Assembly: GCA_029260735.1 (NCBI GenBank)
Contig: JAJDCR010000095.1
Location: 1-38,859 of the forward strand
Direction of reading: 5' to 3'
Source: Planctomycetota bacterium
GTDB lineage: Bacteria; Planctomycetota; Uabimicrobiia; Uabimicrobiales; Uabimicrobiaceae
DNA length: 38,859 bases
Below, in pieces: positions 23,573-33,900 of the stretch. The notes below the pieces were generated by a model. The model did no database searches. It saw only the letters and a list, made by a program, of their open reading frames with translations, and was not told where the DNA came from. How positions within the stretch are numbered: the first letter of the stretch is position 1; the number at the start of each line of letters is the position of its first letter. Both the position numbers and the translations under genes were made by a program.

Positions 23573-26500
23573 TTATAGCGGCAGTAAACGTAAGCCAAAA
23601 TCTCGCATTTCATAAATAATCCGCCCATCAACGCTCAAAAAACCATTTGCTTTGATCGTAGGATGGGGTGTTTCTCGAATCTCCGTGATAACCGCTTCCA
23701 CTGTCACGGTATCGTCTGTCGGAATAATCTGTCCGCGGTAGATCCATTCGTGAGGTTCGCCCAAAACGATGGTTTCAAATTGGTGACTGGCACCAAACTC
23801 TTCTCCAAAGCGATAAATAGCAACATGCTTAAGAAGCTGGAGAAAAGACTCTAGTCCCAGAGATCCTGGGCAAACGGGGTCTTGATAAAAGTGAGCTTTA
23901 AAAAACCATTCCTCTGGGTTGACTTTCTTTGTTCCTCGGATAAATCCCAGTTGATGAGGTCCTCCCTCGGGCAAGAAAGCAGTGATTTTATCGACCATAC
24001 GCAAAGCTCGGCCTGGCATTTGCATTCCTCCGATTTCTCCCTGATAAGGCTCTTCGGGATAAAAAGGAGCTTGGTCCGGCAATTGATCTTGCTGAGCTTC
24101 GATCCAATCTTCTTCCTTCATTTGATACATTCTTCCTCCGGCATCTCGGATTCCTACCTGGTTAGCCAGAGCGCCCTTGGAGAAAAAGCCAAAATAAGTG
24201 TTACCTTCGTAAAGTAAACGTCCTCCTGCCAGAACTTGCATATCAAATTTTTCGATGAGCATTCCCCCTGCTTCGGAAACATCTGTCATCCGCACACGAA
24301 TCGTCAGAGTTCCACTTTGCCTGTGAATGTATTCACGTAAAGTTGCTTTCCCGCCTAAATTACGAAAAGAAAGATCACTTTCACTTCGCAAAGCAGAACC
24401 TAGATAAGCCGCTAACCATCCGCAGGGCTGCAGAGCAATCTCTAGAAGAATGCAAAAGGGCATAAGAGTTTGGCGATTGGCTTCAAAGAACCAAGCGTCT
24501 TCAGGAAGATCGTACTCCCCTTCAATCCAGTCGCTTGCTTTTAAAACCCAAGGTTCATCTTTAAGAGAAGTCACTCGGTCGAGAAAAAGATAAGGAGGAC
24601 CAGGCAAGCGAGCTAAAATGCGACCTTGGTCAAAGATTTTGTATTTGTCTCCAAAACCTTCTGATGGGTTTCCCACAGCATAGGCCATAATTTGCTCCGG
24701 CGTAAAAATAGCTGGGCTTTGGGTAATCTTTCCTGGAAGTAAAGAAACTGTTTCGGGAGCCAAAGCACTGCTTTCCCACTCCGCTTCGACCTGGGCCCGG
24801 CTAGAGTTTGTCATTTGCATAGACATATTTCCTAGCGAAACTATGCGCTTACCATCGCCATAAATAAAAGCATCAGCAATAATGTATGGTTCCGGCCGGT
24901 AGCCTATTTCTTTAAACTCAATTTCGTAGACAATTTTTTTCGTTTTTGCAGTAACAGGGCCTCGGCACCGAAGAGCACATTTTACCTCAGGAACAGGCTC
25001 ATAAGCAATATCATCTTCTTGGCCTACCCAGCCCATCCGCAAAAGAAAGGTGCGAATGGTATGAGCACAACATTCATACATCAAAGTTCCGGGCATAACT
25101 TGATCGTCAACAAAGTGGCAAGTCAAAAACCAAGCCTCTGGATCCATATCAGCTTCGGTCTGGATAAGTCCTATTTGGTAACGACCTCCCTTTGGATCTA
25201 TTTTTAAAATACGATCGAATAACTCCATACGACCTTGGGGTAAACAATATGGTTCACTCAATATCTTCCCCTGAAAGAGCGGGCCGAAGGCTTTTTCTAA
25301 ATTTCCTTGGCGCAGGGCTAGAACGGACTCCTCTTCATAGCTTTCGACTTTCATCGGAACAAGATCTCTCCAATCAGCAGGCTTTTTTCCCTGTTCAAGG
25401 TCGCGCTCTCCGGGAGCAAAAATAATCCCTCCTGATTTTTCATTTTCTTCTTTAGTGAAGAAGCCCGCACAGCCGCCTTCCATTGTAATAAGAGGAGTAT
25501 CCCCTATTTTTCCGACATAGTTAAAGAAAAAGAGATAGACATCTCCTTGGTTGATAAACTTATCTATTTTTATATCATAACGTACGGTTTCATGGGGCTG
25601 AGGAAGACCTCGATGAAAATGAATCGTCGCGTCAAGCAGTCGATAAGCTCGTTTTCCCTTGGCAATCAAATCAATTCCCAAATAAGAGCACAAAAAGAGA
25701 TCGGCCTGACCGGCTTCTACGGTAATACAAACCGGAGCTCGGTTTCCGTCAAGATACCAGGCACCAGGAAAAACATCGTGTTCCGTGACGACTCGCCCTC
25801 CTGTCATCGAAGCCTTTTCCCCTTGAACAGAAATAATACGATCTACGAGCATAAGAGGTTCATCGGGTAAACGCACTCTTATTGGATAAGTATCGACGAT
25901 AGCAAATTGTTCCCCCAGAACTTTAGCTAAGGAACCAATGGCAAATTCCATACACATATCTCGGGGAAAAGCTACTTCCTCTGGAATCTGAGGAAAAAAT
26001 GTTTCTGTCGGTGAGTTTATCGGAAAAGGCAAAGTCTCTTCAGGATTTGCCGTTTCCAGAGTCGCTTCAGATAAAGTAGCAGGAGCAACTACGTTTGTAA
26101 AAGGACTTGTTCCTGTATTCATCATGGTTTGCAAAAGCTGCATTTGCTGAGTATAACTCTGAGCCATAGCGTTATTTGTTTGCTCGGCCAAATCCAAAAA
26201 CCTTTGGTGAGCTTGGGCGGTAGCTTGTACAGTTTCCTCTAGAGGACCAAGTAATTGAGCAGCAAATTCACTAATAATGGGAGTTTTCTCCGGTATAGAT
26301 TCCTGGGGAGAGGAGTTTTCGCCCTCATGAGCCGAAGGAGATGTCGGCCGAGAAAAATTTTCGTTCATAGGAAAGGAATCCTCTTGAAAAATAGGAGTCT
26401 CTTCTGCCAGGGAAGAAACTTCTGGTAACACTCTTTCTAAAACAGGCAAAACGGGTAAAACAGCCGAAACCGTTTTCTCTTGAGCAGGAACAGGTACAGC

Positions 26501-29500
26501 AGGAACAGCAGGAGCAGGTACAAAAGACGAAGGAACCTCTATCATACTTCCTGCGACCTCAACTAAAACGGAGCGAGAAAAACTTTTCTTGGGTTCTTTT
26601 CTTTTCGGGAAAAGAGAGCTTAGGTTCAGAGGAATTCTTTGGGCGAAGCAGGCCCCTAGAAACTTATGAATAGTGAGAGATTCATCCTCTCCCCGAACAC
26701 AGGCTGACTGGGCAAAATGATCTTTTCCCTGGAGAATCTTTCGAATCATTCGCGTACAAGAGTTATTCGGCCCCATTTCGAGAAAAATACGGACACCGTT
26801 TTTGTAGGCTTCTCGAATTGTTCGAGTATAATCAAAACCATGAAGCGCTTGGCCTAGGATCGAGTCGGCCGCTTTTTCTCGGGTAAGCTCATATTTCCCT
26901 CCAAAAGTATTGCTATAAAAGTCAATTCCTGAAGGAGGTGTTACTGGAAAGAGGTGAAGATCACGATACTCTTTTTGCACAGGAACAACAACCTCGCAGT
27001 GAACAGTAACAATTCCTCCGAGATACAAAGCATGAGGAAAAGAAGCTTCTATCGCCGCTTCCAGGTCGACCTTACGCCCTCCAATAACACATTCATCGGG
27101 AGTATTTACAATGAGAAGACGTACGGTTTTAAAGGAGGCGATTTTCTTTTTGACTTCCTCAACCTGTCCTGAAATTAAGGCCACTTCCCAATCCACTTCC
27201 TCTCCTGAAGGCACCTTCCAAACATCGCGAGCACAGCTACATTTTCCTGCTAGTTGGCTTTTAAATAAAGGGGAAACCTCGATTCTCTCCAGCATATTTC
27301 CTCTCTCGGGCCAAGCTCCTAGAGCAAATAAAGCAGCGGACTCTCCCAGGCTATAACCAATAGCTGCTTGAGGCTGAATATCAAAAGACCGAATTAAATT
27401 CGTCATTAGGCAACCATGAGTGACTTGGCCAAAAATAACTTCCTCAGGAGACATGGCGAGTTTTTTATGAGTTTCTTGTTGCCAACGAGAGGGCCAATTT
27501 TTACGCCAAGGAATAAAATCTTGGGGTAAAAGTTGGCTTTGTAATCTGGCTGTTTCGGCATCCATATCTCGTAAAACATCTGGCCAGTAGCAACCTATTC
27601 CTTGCCCCATCGCAACATATTGGCTCCCCGAACCAGGGTAAACAAAGGCCACTTTACCCTGAGGGAAAAGTGGTTTGGGAGAATAAAAAATTCCTCCCTT
27701 TCCTTTGATTTCTTTGTCGGGAAATTGAGTAAGAGAGGTGAAAGCTTCTTGAACAGCATTTTGAATTTCAGACTTTTCTGCTCCGACAATGGCTAAGCCA
27801 AGAGTATCTTCAGAAGAGAGAACAGAGGAAGCAAACCAGTTTTCCGATATTTCTGATATATCCGATATTTCGACCTTTGAGTCAAGTGTTTCTTCTAATT
27901 TCTGTAATTTCTGAAGTAGCTCCTCGGTAGTATTTCCACTGAGAGGAAAAAGAGTGTACTTCCCTCTTTTTAAAGGAAGAGCCTCTTCTTCTGGAGGAGG
28001 ATTTTCTCTCCCTTCCAAAACAACATAAGCACTTGCCCCATCAACACTCAAACAGCTAACTCCTGCTCTTCTTGGCCCCTCACTACGATCTCGGTACCAA
28101 AATTGAGCTTTTTGGGGAAGATGAAAACCCTCTTTCGACCATAGATTTTCATTGGCTAACTCTTTAAAGTTTACCAAAGGAGGAAGCATCTGCTGGTACA
28201 GACAAAGACTCGTTTTTACGAGAGAAGCAAGTCCACTCACGGCCCCAGTATGACCTATTATCGGTTTACTAGACCCAATAGCACAGTGCTTCGACTTAGA
28301 AAAGAAACTCTCCAGAGTTTGCGCTTCTTCTTCATCTTGCTTTCTAATACCGCTACCATGAGTTTCTAAGTAGCTCACACTGGAGGGATCAAAGGGGGCT
28401 TCTCGGAAAACTCGCTGAAGAGATCTTTCGGTGTTTTCTTTCCAAGAAGAAACTTTCATTTCTCCTCCCCCAGAGTAACCTACGCCCTCAATCGTAGCGT
28501 ATATACGATCATTGTCCGCTTGAGCCTGATCGAGTCTTTTCAAAACAAGGGCAACCGCTCCTTCTCCCAGGGCAGTTCCTTCACCTCCCTTAGAAAAAGG
28601 GGATACTTTTCCTTGTCCAGAAAAGGAAAGAAGTTGACGGTAAACTAAACTAGATCGAATTTCTCCGGGAAGATCAACCGCGCCGACGAGCATGCTGTCA
28701 ACTTCATTTTGCTGGAGAGCTCGCAAAGCGATTTCCAAAGCACGAAGTCCTGAAGCTTCTTCTGAGGAAACGACAAAACTCGGCCCTCCTAAAAGAAGTT
28801 CTTTGGCAACACGACTAGCAATAATTCCCCCTAATGCCCCTTGGGTTCGAGTAGCATTTAAAGCGGGTCCTAAGCCCTCTCTTAGCTTTTCAATCCATAT
28901 CGTTAGCTCTTCTTCTGTCAAATGAGGAGCTTTCTCTCGGAGAAAATCTTTTTCATTGTCCAAATTCCAGCGCAGGTGGAAGTTCGTGCTTTCCATGTCG
29001 AAAGCCATTCCTATGACCGTTCCTGTTCGGATTTTTTTTTCGCGTAAATCAATTCGAGCATCTTCCATTGCTGCGGCAGCGACTTCTAGCATAATCAACT
29101 GCTGAGGCAAAATTTCCGGGATTTCATTGGGAGGAAGGCGAAATTTTCCGAGAGGAATTTCCCAGTTGTCTAAATAGGCCCCAGGTAAAGGGTGTTTTTG
29201 AAATATTTGAGCAACAGCCGAATTCACTCCCTTCCATCTTTGAGGAGGAGGAGAGGAGATACTGGATTTACCTTCAAAGATAGCTTCTTGAAAACTCTCT
29301 AAATTAGAGAACTTCCCGACATGAACCCCCATTCCAACGATAGCAACAGAAGGAAAGGTTTTCTTAGAATTACTTGTTTTTGTATTAATCGAGGACGGAC
29401 TTGTCTTTGTGCTAATCGAGGAAATGCTTGGATTTTTTTTGGCTTTGCGAAAGGCAGGAGACCATTCTTCTAAAAGAACATGAGCGTTTATTCCTCCAAA

Positions 29501-30823
29501 ACCAAAAGCACTAATAGCAGCTTTGCGAGGTACGTTTGCCTTTCTTTGTTTCCAGGTTTCAGGCTCCGTTTGCACATAAAAAGGTCCCGATTGTAAAACA
29601 CCATCTTTAGCTGCACTTTTATAGTTCGCAGTAGGAGGAAGGGTTTTATTTTTTAGAGCCAGAAGAACTTTCATCATTCCGGCAGCCCCTGCTCCTGTCA
29701 AAAGGTGCCCGACCATCGATTTAACCGATCCAATAGCGCATTGTTTTTCTCGCCAAACTCCTTCTTGCCATAGCATGTAGAGGCTTTCCAGTTCGCGCTG
29801 ATCTCCCATAGGAGTGCCGGTGCCATGGCATTCCACTAAATCAACGTCCTGTGGCTCCCAACCAGCTTGTTCGTAAGCACTTTGCATCGCTCTAAGCTGG
29901 CCTTCGCTATCCGGGGCTAGCAGATTTCCTCCGATATCGTTGGAAAGTCCTATACCTTGAATAACCCCATAGATATGGTCATTATCTTGAATGGCATCTT
30001 GAAGTCTTTTTAAGAGAAAGACACCGGCACCTTCCCCCACAACCAGACCATCGGCATTTTTATCAAAAGGAGAACAAGAACCACTGGGAGAAAGAGCGTG
30101 AAGTTGGCTAAACCCGACTTGGGTGTACAGGCACTCTGGTCGAGAAACTCCCCCTGCCAAAACAGCATCCAATCGTCCGGCCTTAAGTTCATCGCAAGCT
30201 AGTTTAAGAGAATAGAGGGAGGAGGCACAAGCCGCGTCTAAAGTATAGCTTCCTCCTTGGAGCTGTAAGGCTTTCGCCAGAAGAGCTGCCGGAAATCCTG
30301 TCACATGGCTATTGAAGCACTCTGTTCGCGAGAGTGTTGGAATCCGAGATTTTTTTTGATCTCCCGGAAGAAGAAAACGCCAACTCTCCCCTAGTATTTT
30401 CCGAGTTAGAGCAGAGGAACTGTCTGTTGGCAAAGCAATTGCCGCCAGAATAACTCCCACTCTTTCATGATTCAGGTGAGAGGTAACTGCTTCTTCCCAG
30501 GCTTGTCGTCCGGCCTCTAAAGTTAAATGGTACAAAGGATCTAAATCTCGAACCAGAGACTCGTCTATATCTAAGCCACGCGGATCAAAAGTAAAGTCAT
30601 CGATTAGGCATGCTTTTTTGGAGTAAGCGTGATCGGGAGAATAGCCTTCTCGGTAAACCAAATTAGGAGGGATAATCCATCTGTCTTCAGGAACAAGGCG
30701 GGAGCTATTCACTTTTTGGCGAATATTTTGCCAAAAGGCTTCGGGATTTGGGGCATCTGGAAAGACCCCTCCTAATCCGACAATGGCGATCGGATTATCT
30801 TCTTCTTCATCTTTCTTTGTCAT
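23573..30823 (-). CDS. pfaC: PfaC-type synthase with fused AT: KS-CLF-AT-DH-DH, 2416 aa
   Basis: Second subunit of an iterative polyunsaturated fatty acid synthase. Domains in order: ketosynthase (1-450; Cys199 in LDAACASSL); chain-length factor (about 490-950; Cys replaced by Glu689 in VSSEEASGL); acyltransferase (about 1090-1400; Ser1158 in GYSLGES); a Pro/Ala-rich linker (about 1440-1620); and two FabA-like dehydratases, each a double hotdog. The catalytic-type His are His1903 (CHFVDDQVMPG) and His2311 (AHFYQDPVCPG). The dehydratases introduce and isomerise the cis double bonds. The AT is free-standing (PfaB) in gammaproteobacteria; here it is fused, as in myxobacterial Pfa3, but no C-terminal acyltransferase follows. 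An AGGTGA precedes the ATG. Confidence 0.94.
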   Translation of the reverse strand: MTKKDEEEDNPIAIVGLGGVFPDAPNPEAFWQNIRQKVNSSRLVPEDRWIIPPNLVYREGYSPDHAYSKKACLIDDFTFDPRGLDIDESLVRDLDPLYHLTLEAGRQAWEEAVTSHLNHERVGVILAAIALPTDSSSALTRKILGESWRFLLPGDQKKSRIPTLSRTECFNSHVTGFPAALLAKALQLQGGSYTLDAACASSLYSLKLACDELKAGRLDAVLAGGVSRPECLYTQVGFSQLHALSPSGSCSPFDKNADGLVVGEGAGVFLLKRLQDAIQDNDHIYGVIQGIGLSNDIGGNLLAPDSEGQLRAMQSAYEQAGWEPQDVDLVECHGTGTPMGDQRELESLYMLWQEGVWREKQCAIGSVKSMVGHLLTGAGAAGMMKVLLALKNKTLPPTANYKSAAKDGVLQSGPFYVQTEPETWKQRKANVPRKAAISAFGFGGINAHVLLEEWSPAFRKAKKNPSISSISTKTSPSSINTKTSNSKKTFPSVAIVGMGVHVGKFSNLESFQEAIFEGKSSISSPPPQRWKGVNSAVAQIFQKHPLPGAYLDNWEIPLGKFRLPPNEIPEILPQQLIMLEVAAAAMEDARIDLREKKIRTGTVIGMAFDMESTNFHLRWNLDNEKDFLREKAPHLTEEELTIWIEKLREGLGPALNATRTQGALGGIIASRVAKELLLGGPSFVVSSEEASGLRALEIALRALQQNEVDSMLVGAVDLPGEIRSSLVYRQLLSFSGQGKVSPFSKGGEGTALGEGAVALVLKRLDQAQADNDRIYATIEGVGYSGGGEMKVSSWKENTERSLQRVFREAPFDPSSVSYLETHGSGIRKQDEEEAQTLESFFSKSKHCAIGSSKPIIGHTGAVSGLASLVKTSLCLYQQMLPPLVNFKELANENLWSKEGFHLPQKAQFWYRDRSEGPRRAGVSCLSVDGASAYVVLEGRENPPPEEEALPLKRGKYTLFPLSGNTTEELLQKLQKLEETLDSKVEISDISEISENWFASSVLSSEDTLGLAIVGAEKSEIQNAVQEAFTSLTQFPDKEIKGKGGIFYSPKPLFPQGKVAFVYPGSGSQYVAMGQGIGCYWPDVLRDMDAETARLQSQLLPQDFIPWRKNWPSRWQQETHKKLAMSPEEVIFGQVTHGCLMTNLIRSFDIQPQAAIGYSLGESAALFALGAWPERGNMLERIEVSPLFKSQLAGKCSCARDVWKVPSGEEVDWEVALISGQVEEVKKKIASFKTVRLLIVNTPDECVIGGRKVDLEAAIEASFPHALYLGGIVTVHCEVVVPVQKEYRDLHLFPVTPPSGIDFYSNTFGGKYELTREKAADSILGQALHGFDYTRTIREAYKNGVRIFLEMGPNNSCTRMIRKILQGKDHFAQSACVRGEDESLTIHKFLGACFAQRIPLNLSSLFPKRKEPKKSFSRSVLVEVAGSMIEVPSSFVPAPAVPAVPVPAQEKTVSAVLPVLPVLERVLPEVSSLAEETPIFQEDSFPMNENFSRPTSPSAHEGENSSPQESIPEKTPIISEFAAQLLGPLEETVQATAQAHQRFLDLAEQTNNAMAQSYTQQMQLLQTMMNTGTSPFTNVVAPATLSEATLETANPEETLPFPINSPTETFFPQIPEEVAFPRDMCMEFAIGSLAKVLGEQFAIVDTYPIRVRLPDEPLMLVDRIISVQGEKASMTGGRVVTEHDVFPGAWYLDGNRAPVCITVEAGQADLFLCSYLGIDLIAKGKRAYRLLDATIHFHRGLPQPHETVRYDIKIDKFINQGDVYLFFFNYVGKIGDTPLITMEGGCAGFFTKEENEKSGGIIFAPGERDLEQGKKPADWRDLVPMKVESYEEESVLALRQGNLEKAFGPLFQGKILSEPYCLPQGRMELFDRILKIDPKGGRYQIGLIQTEADMDPEAWFLTCHFVDDQVMPGTLMYECCAHTIRTFLLRMGWVGQEDDIAYEPVPEVKCALRCRGPVTAKTKKIVYEIEFKEIGYRPEPYIIADAFIYGDGKRIVSLGNMSMQMTNSSRAQVEAEWESSALAPETVSLLPGKITQSPAIFTPEQIMAYAVGNPSEGFGDKYKIFDQGRILARLPGPPYLFLDRVTSLKDEPWVLKASDWIEGEYDLPEDAWFFEANRQTLMPFCILLEIALQPCGWLAAYLGSALRSESDLSFRNLGGKATLREYIHRQSGTLTIRVRMTDVSEAGGMLIEKFDMQVLAGGRLLYEGNTYFGFFSKGALANQVGIRDAGGRMYQMKEEDWIEAQQDQLPDQAPFYPEEPYQGEIGGMQMPGRALRMVDKITAFLPEGGPHQLGFIRGTKKVNPEEWFFKAHFYQDPVCPGSLGLESFLQLLKHVAIYRFGEEFGASHQFETIVLGEPHEWIYRGQIIPTDDTVTVEAVITEIRETPHPTIKANGFLSVDGRIIYEMRDFGLRLLPL

Positions 30824-30891
30824 CTAAAGGGTCACCTGTTACTAGGAAATGGGGAAAAAAAGGTATTTTAGGGGTGGTTTTGGTGGTGAAT

Positions 30892-30929
30892 TTTTTTGCT
30901 AGCAGAGAGAAATCTCTGCTAGCAAAAAA
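30892..30929. promoter_or_regulatory. Perfect 17-bp hairpin between the two synthase genes
   Basis: ttttttgctagcagaga (30892-30908) and its exact complement (30913-30929) enclose a gaaa loop, 4 bases after the pfaA stop. In either direction the arm that would be transcribed last ends in A, not U, so it is not a standard terminator. An mRNA-stabilising or processing hairpin that separates pfaA from the rest is more likely. Confidence 0.7.
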
Positions 30930-30932
30930 TAC

Positions 30933-33900
30933 CTAACTAGATTTTTTTTGGAAAACCTGATGTAAACTAGCATCCATAGTGCATTCATAGTTTTTCAATT
31001 GAGCAAGCACTTGATTTTTTTGGTCAACAAAAGTGAAATTACCTCGCATCATATGATCACTTACCTCTTTAACCTCTAAATAAGCAACTACCCCTGTTTT
31101 TGGAAATTTTTTGGCAAACTGGGTGTAGGTACCAACATAGCTTGGTAAAGAGACTTTTCCTTGCTCTTGGAAGCACCATAGAATCGCCATTTGAAAGGCA
31201 CCATCGAGAATCATCGGGTCGTTAACCCATTGGCTACGATGAGCTTCTTTCATCCAAAATTTAGGAGCAGGACTTGCTTTGAGATGAGCAACCATTCCTG
31301 CTTTAGAAAAACCAACTAGTTTTTCAATGGCGTGAAGATCTTGTCCATGGAAAAGAATATTTTGATAGGCCGATTCCACTTTATGAGGGTATTTTTCTTG
31401 GCTTAGTTTAGCGGGAATATCAATCTTATCCGCAGAAGAAAGGGCATTTTTCAAAACTGCTTTAGCCCGAGCATGGATAACTTGGCTGTGATTTTCTCCT
31501 GAACCAACCAATTGGACTTCTACCTCAAAACTTCCCTCTTTTTTCTCTGTCGAGCTAACTTGAAGTTGAATTTTTTGGGGTTGTTGATCTAGGCGAATCC
31601 CTTTCATTACCCTGAGGTCTTCATAGCCATCAAGAACAAGGCCAGGATTTTGATGTAAAGCACCATGTCCCAACCACTCTATCATTAAGGCTAAGGGAAC
31701 AACTGGCTTGCCTCCAATGACATGTGATTTTAAAATAGGGTAGCGAGCGACATCAATTTCTCGCTCAAAAACAACAGCCATTTCTCGATTTTTTTTCGGA
31801 GTTGTACTAAGAACGTGCGAGGAAGGAGAAGACTTGGCTTCTAAACCTGAACCAAGAACTACCTCCACTGAGTTTTCCGGACTTGTCACTAATTCATCAA
31901 TAAGGCACTGGGCCCCTGCTTTTAGAGGTATTAGCTTAACCCCTCGTTTGCGGAATTCTTTTTTTAGACTATCTGTTACCATACCACCATCCCAAGGTCC
32001 CCAGTTGAGAGAAACCACGCGGCACTTGGGTTTGTTATGAGCAAGAACTTGAGCGGCTTTGTTGAGAACTTCATTGGCCATGGAATAGTCCACTTGTCCT
32101 TGGTTTCCCATACGTCCGCTAACAGAAGAAAAGAGTACGATGTATTTTAAGGGGTCTTGGGCGGTGCTTTGGAGTAGACGACGTAAACCTTTAACCTTAG
32201 TGCTCATCACTTTGTTAAATTGGTCTTTTGTTTTATCGACAATAAGCTTGTCTTCCAAAACCCCTGCTCCATGAATGATCCCTGTAATGGAACCACACTG
32301 AGTGCGGATTTTTTGGAAAGTACGCTCGACACTTCTTTCTCCTCGAACATCCAGAGAATAGTAGTGAACCTTAGCCCCAGTAGAAGCAATTTGTTCTAAA
32401 GTACGATGAATTTCGCGCTGGGCCATATGAATACGAAATGTTTTTTGAAGCTGAGAGGGAGAAATTTTTCGTCCCTTGAACTGATGCTCTAGAATCGCTT
32501 TTTTGATTTCCCCTTCTTTTTCCAAGGGATCTAACCACTCTGGTAGTGAGTCCGGTATTTCAGAACGACCTAAAAGTACTAAGGTTGGTTGTTTTTCCTT
32601 GGCTAAAGCCAAGGCAACTTCTGCCGTCACCCCGCGAGCTCCTCCTGAAATAACAATAACATCTTCCGAAGAGATTAAACTCTCTCCCTTAGGAGCATCT
32701 CTTAAAATTAAATCCAGCTCATAGCGTTTCTTTTGGCTTAGACCTACTTCTACTGGTCCGGACGAAACAAGCTCGGCAACCACTTCACGAGCAGGCCATT
32801 TTTGCTTCTCTCCCCGAGGGTCTATATCCAAAGCTCGCGAGATAACATTTTTCCATTCTATGGAGGCGGTTTTTGCTAAGCCTGCTAAGCCTCCATGAAT
32901 GGGGTTAAAAGAACGTGATTTTGTAAAGCCAAAAGCTCCATCCATTTGAGTGATGGTCGCAAAAACAACCGCCCCTTTTTGGGTCGATCTTTCCAGAACA
33001 GGGGCAACTTGCTGGGCCAACTCAAAAGCATTGGTCAAACTATCTTCATGATCTTCATCCCAAGAAGAATCTTCTTTGGCATTCTGCTCGGCAATGTAGA
33101 TAAAAGCAGATAGAGTCGTCGAATCTTTCAGAGGAAGTTTGCTCTTAGAGACAAGACGGGCTTGGTATCCTTGTTTTTTGAATTCCTCGACAATCTTTGA
33201 AGAGAGTTTGTGGCTTGTTTCTGTTACCCAAAACTCACCTTCCTGAAAAAAATCTAGCTTTGCCGAAGAACGCTCTCGCTCTACTAAGGAAATGACTTGT
33301 CGGTCTACTTTTTCATCGGAAACTTCTTCCACAGAAGGAACACTTACAGGAGTGCTTGTTCTCAAAGAAGTCGTCTCTGAAGAAACCTTTGTTGTTTCTT
33401 CGCTGTACTCTAAAATTTCGCGGAGAGTTCTTAAAGTATTCAGGTGTTCTGGGTCGAGTTTTTCCAAAGCGGGTATTTTTTGTTTTAAAGCAGAGAGAAT
33501 TTCGACTCGTTTAATCGAATCAATTCCCAAATCTCCTTCTAAATCCATATCCCACTCCAGCATATCACTGGGATAACCGGTTAACTCGCTAACAACTTGT
33601 AAAAGCTCTTTTTCAATAGCTTGTTTTGAAGAAGAGAGAGAAGATGAAGAAGATGCTTTATTTATTGAATCAGATATCGGCTCAGAAGAGCTTTCGCTAG
33701 GAGAGGTTTCCGTCGCAATTCCCTGATAGTAATCAGCAATTTGTCCTAGAGTGCGTAAAGTTCCCATATGATCAGGGTCTACGGCACTTAATTCCGGCAT
33801 TCTTTGCTTAACAGAAGAGAGTATTTCGACTCGTTTAATCGAATCGATTCCCAAATCTCCTTCGATGTCCATTTCCATTTCCAACATATCCACAGGATAG

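Noticed and set aside
30892..30929. Rho-independent terminator between pfaA and pfaC
   Set aside because: On both strands the 3' arm is followed by A-rich or mixed sequence rather than a U-run.
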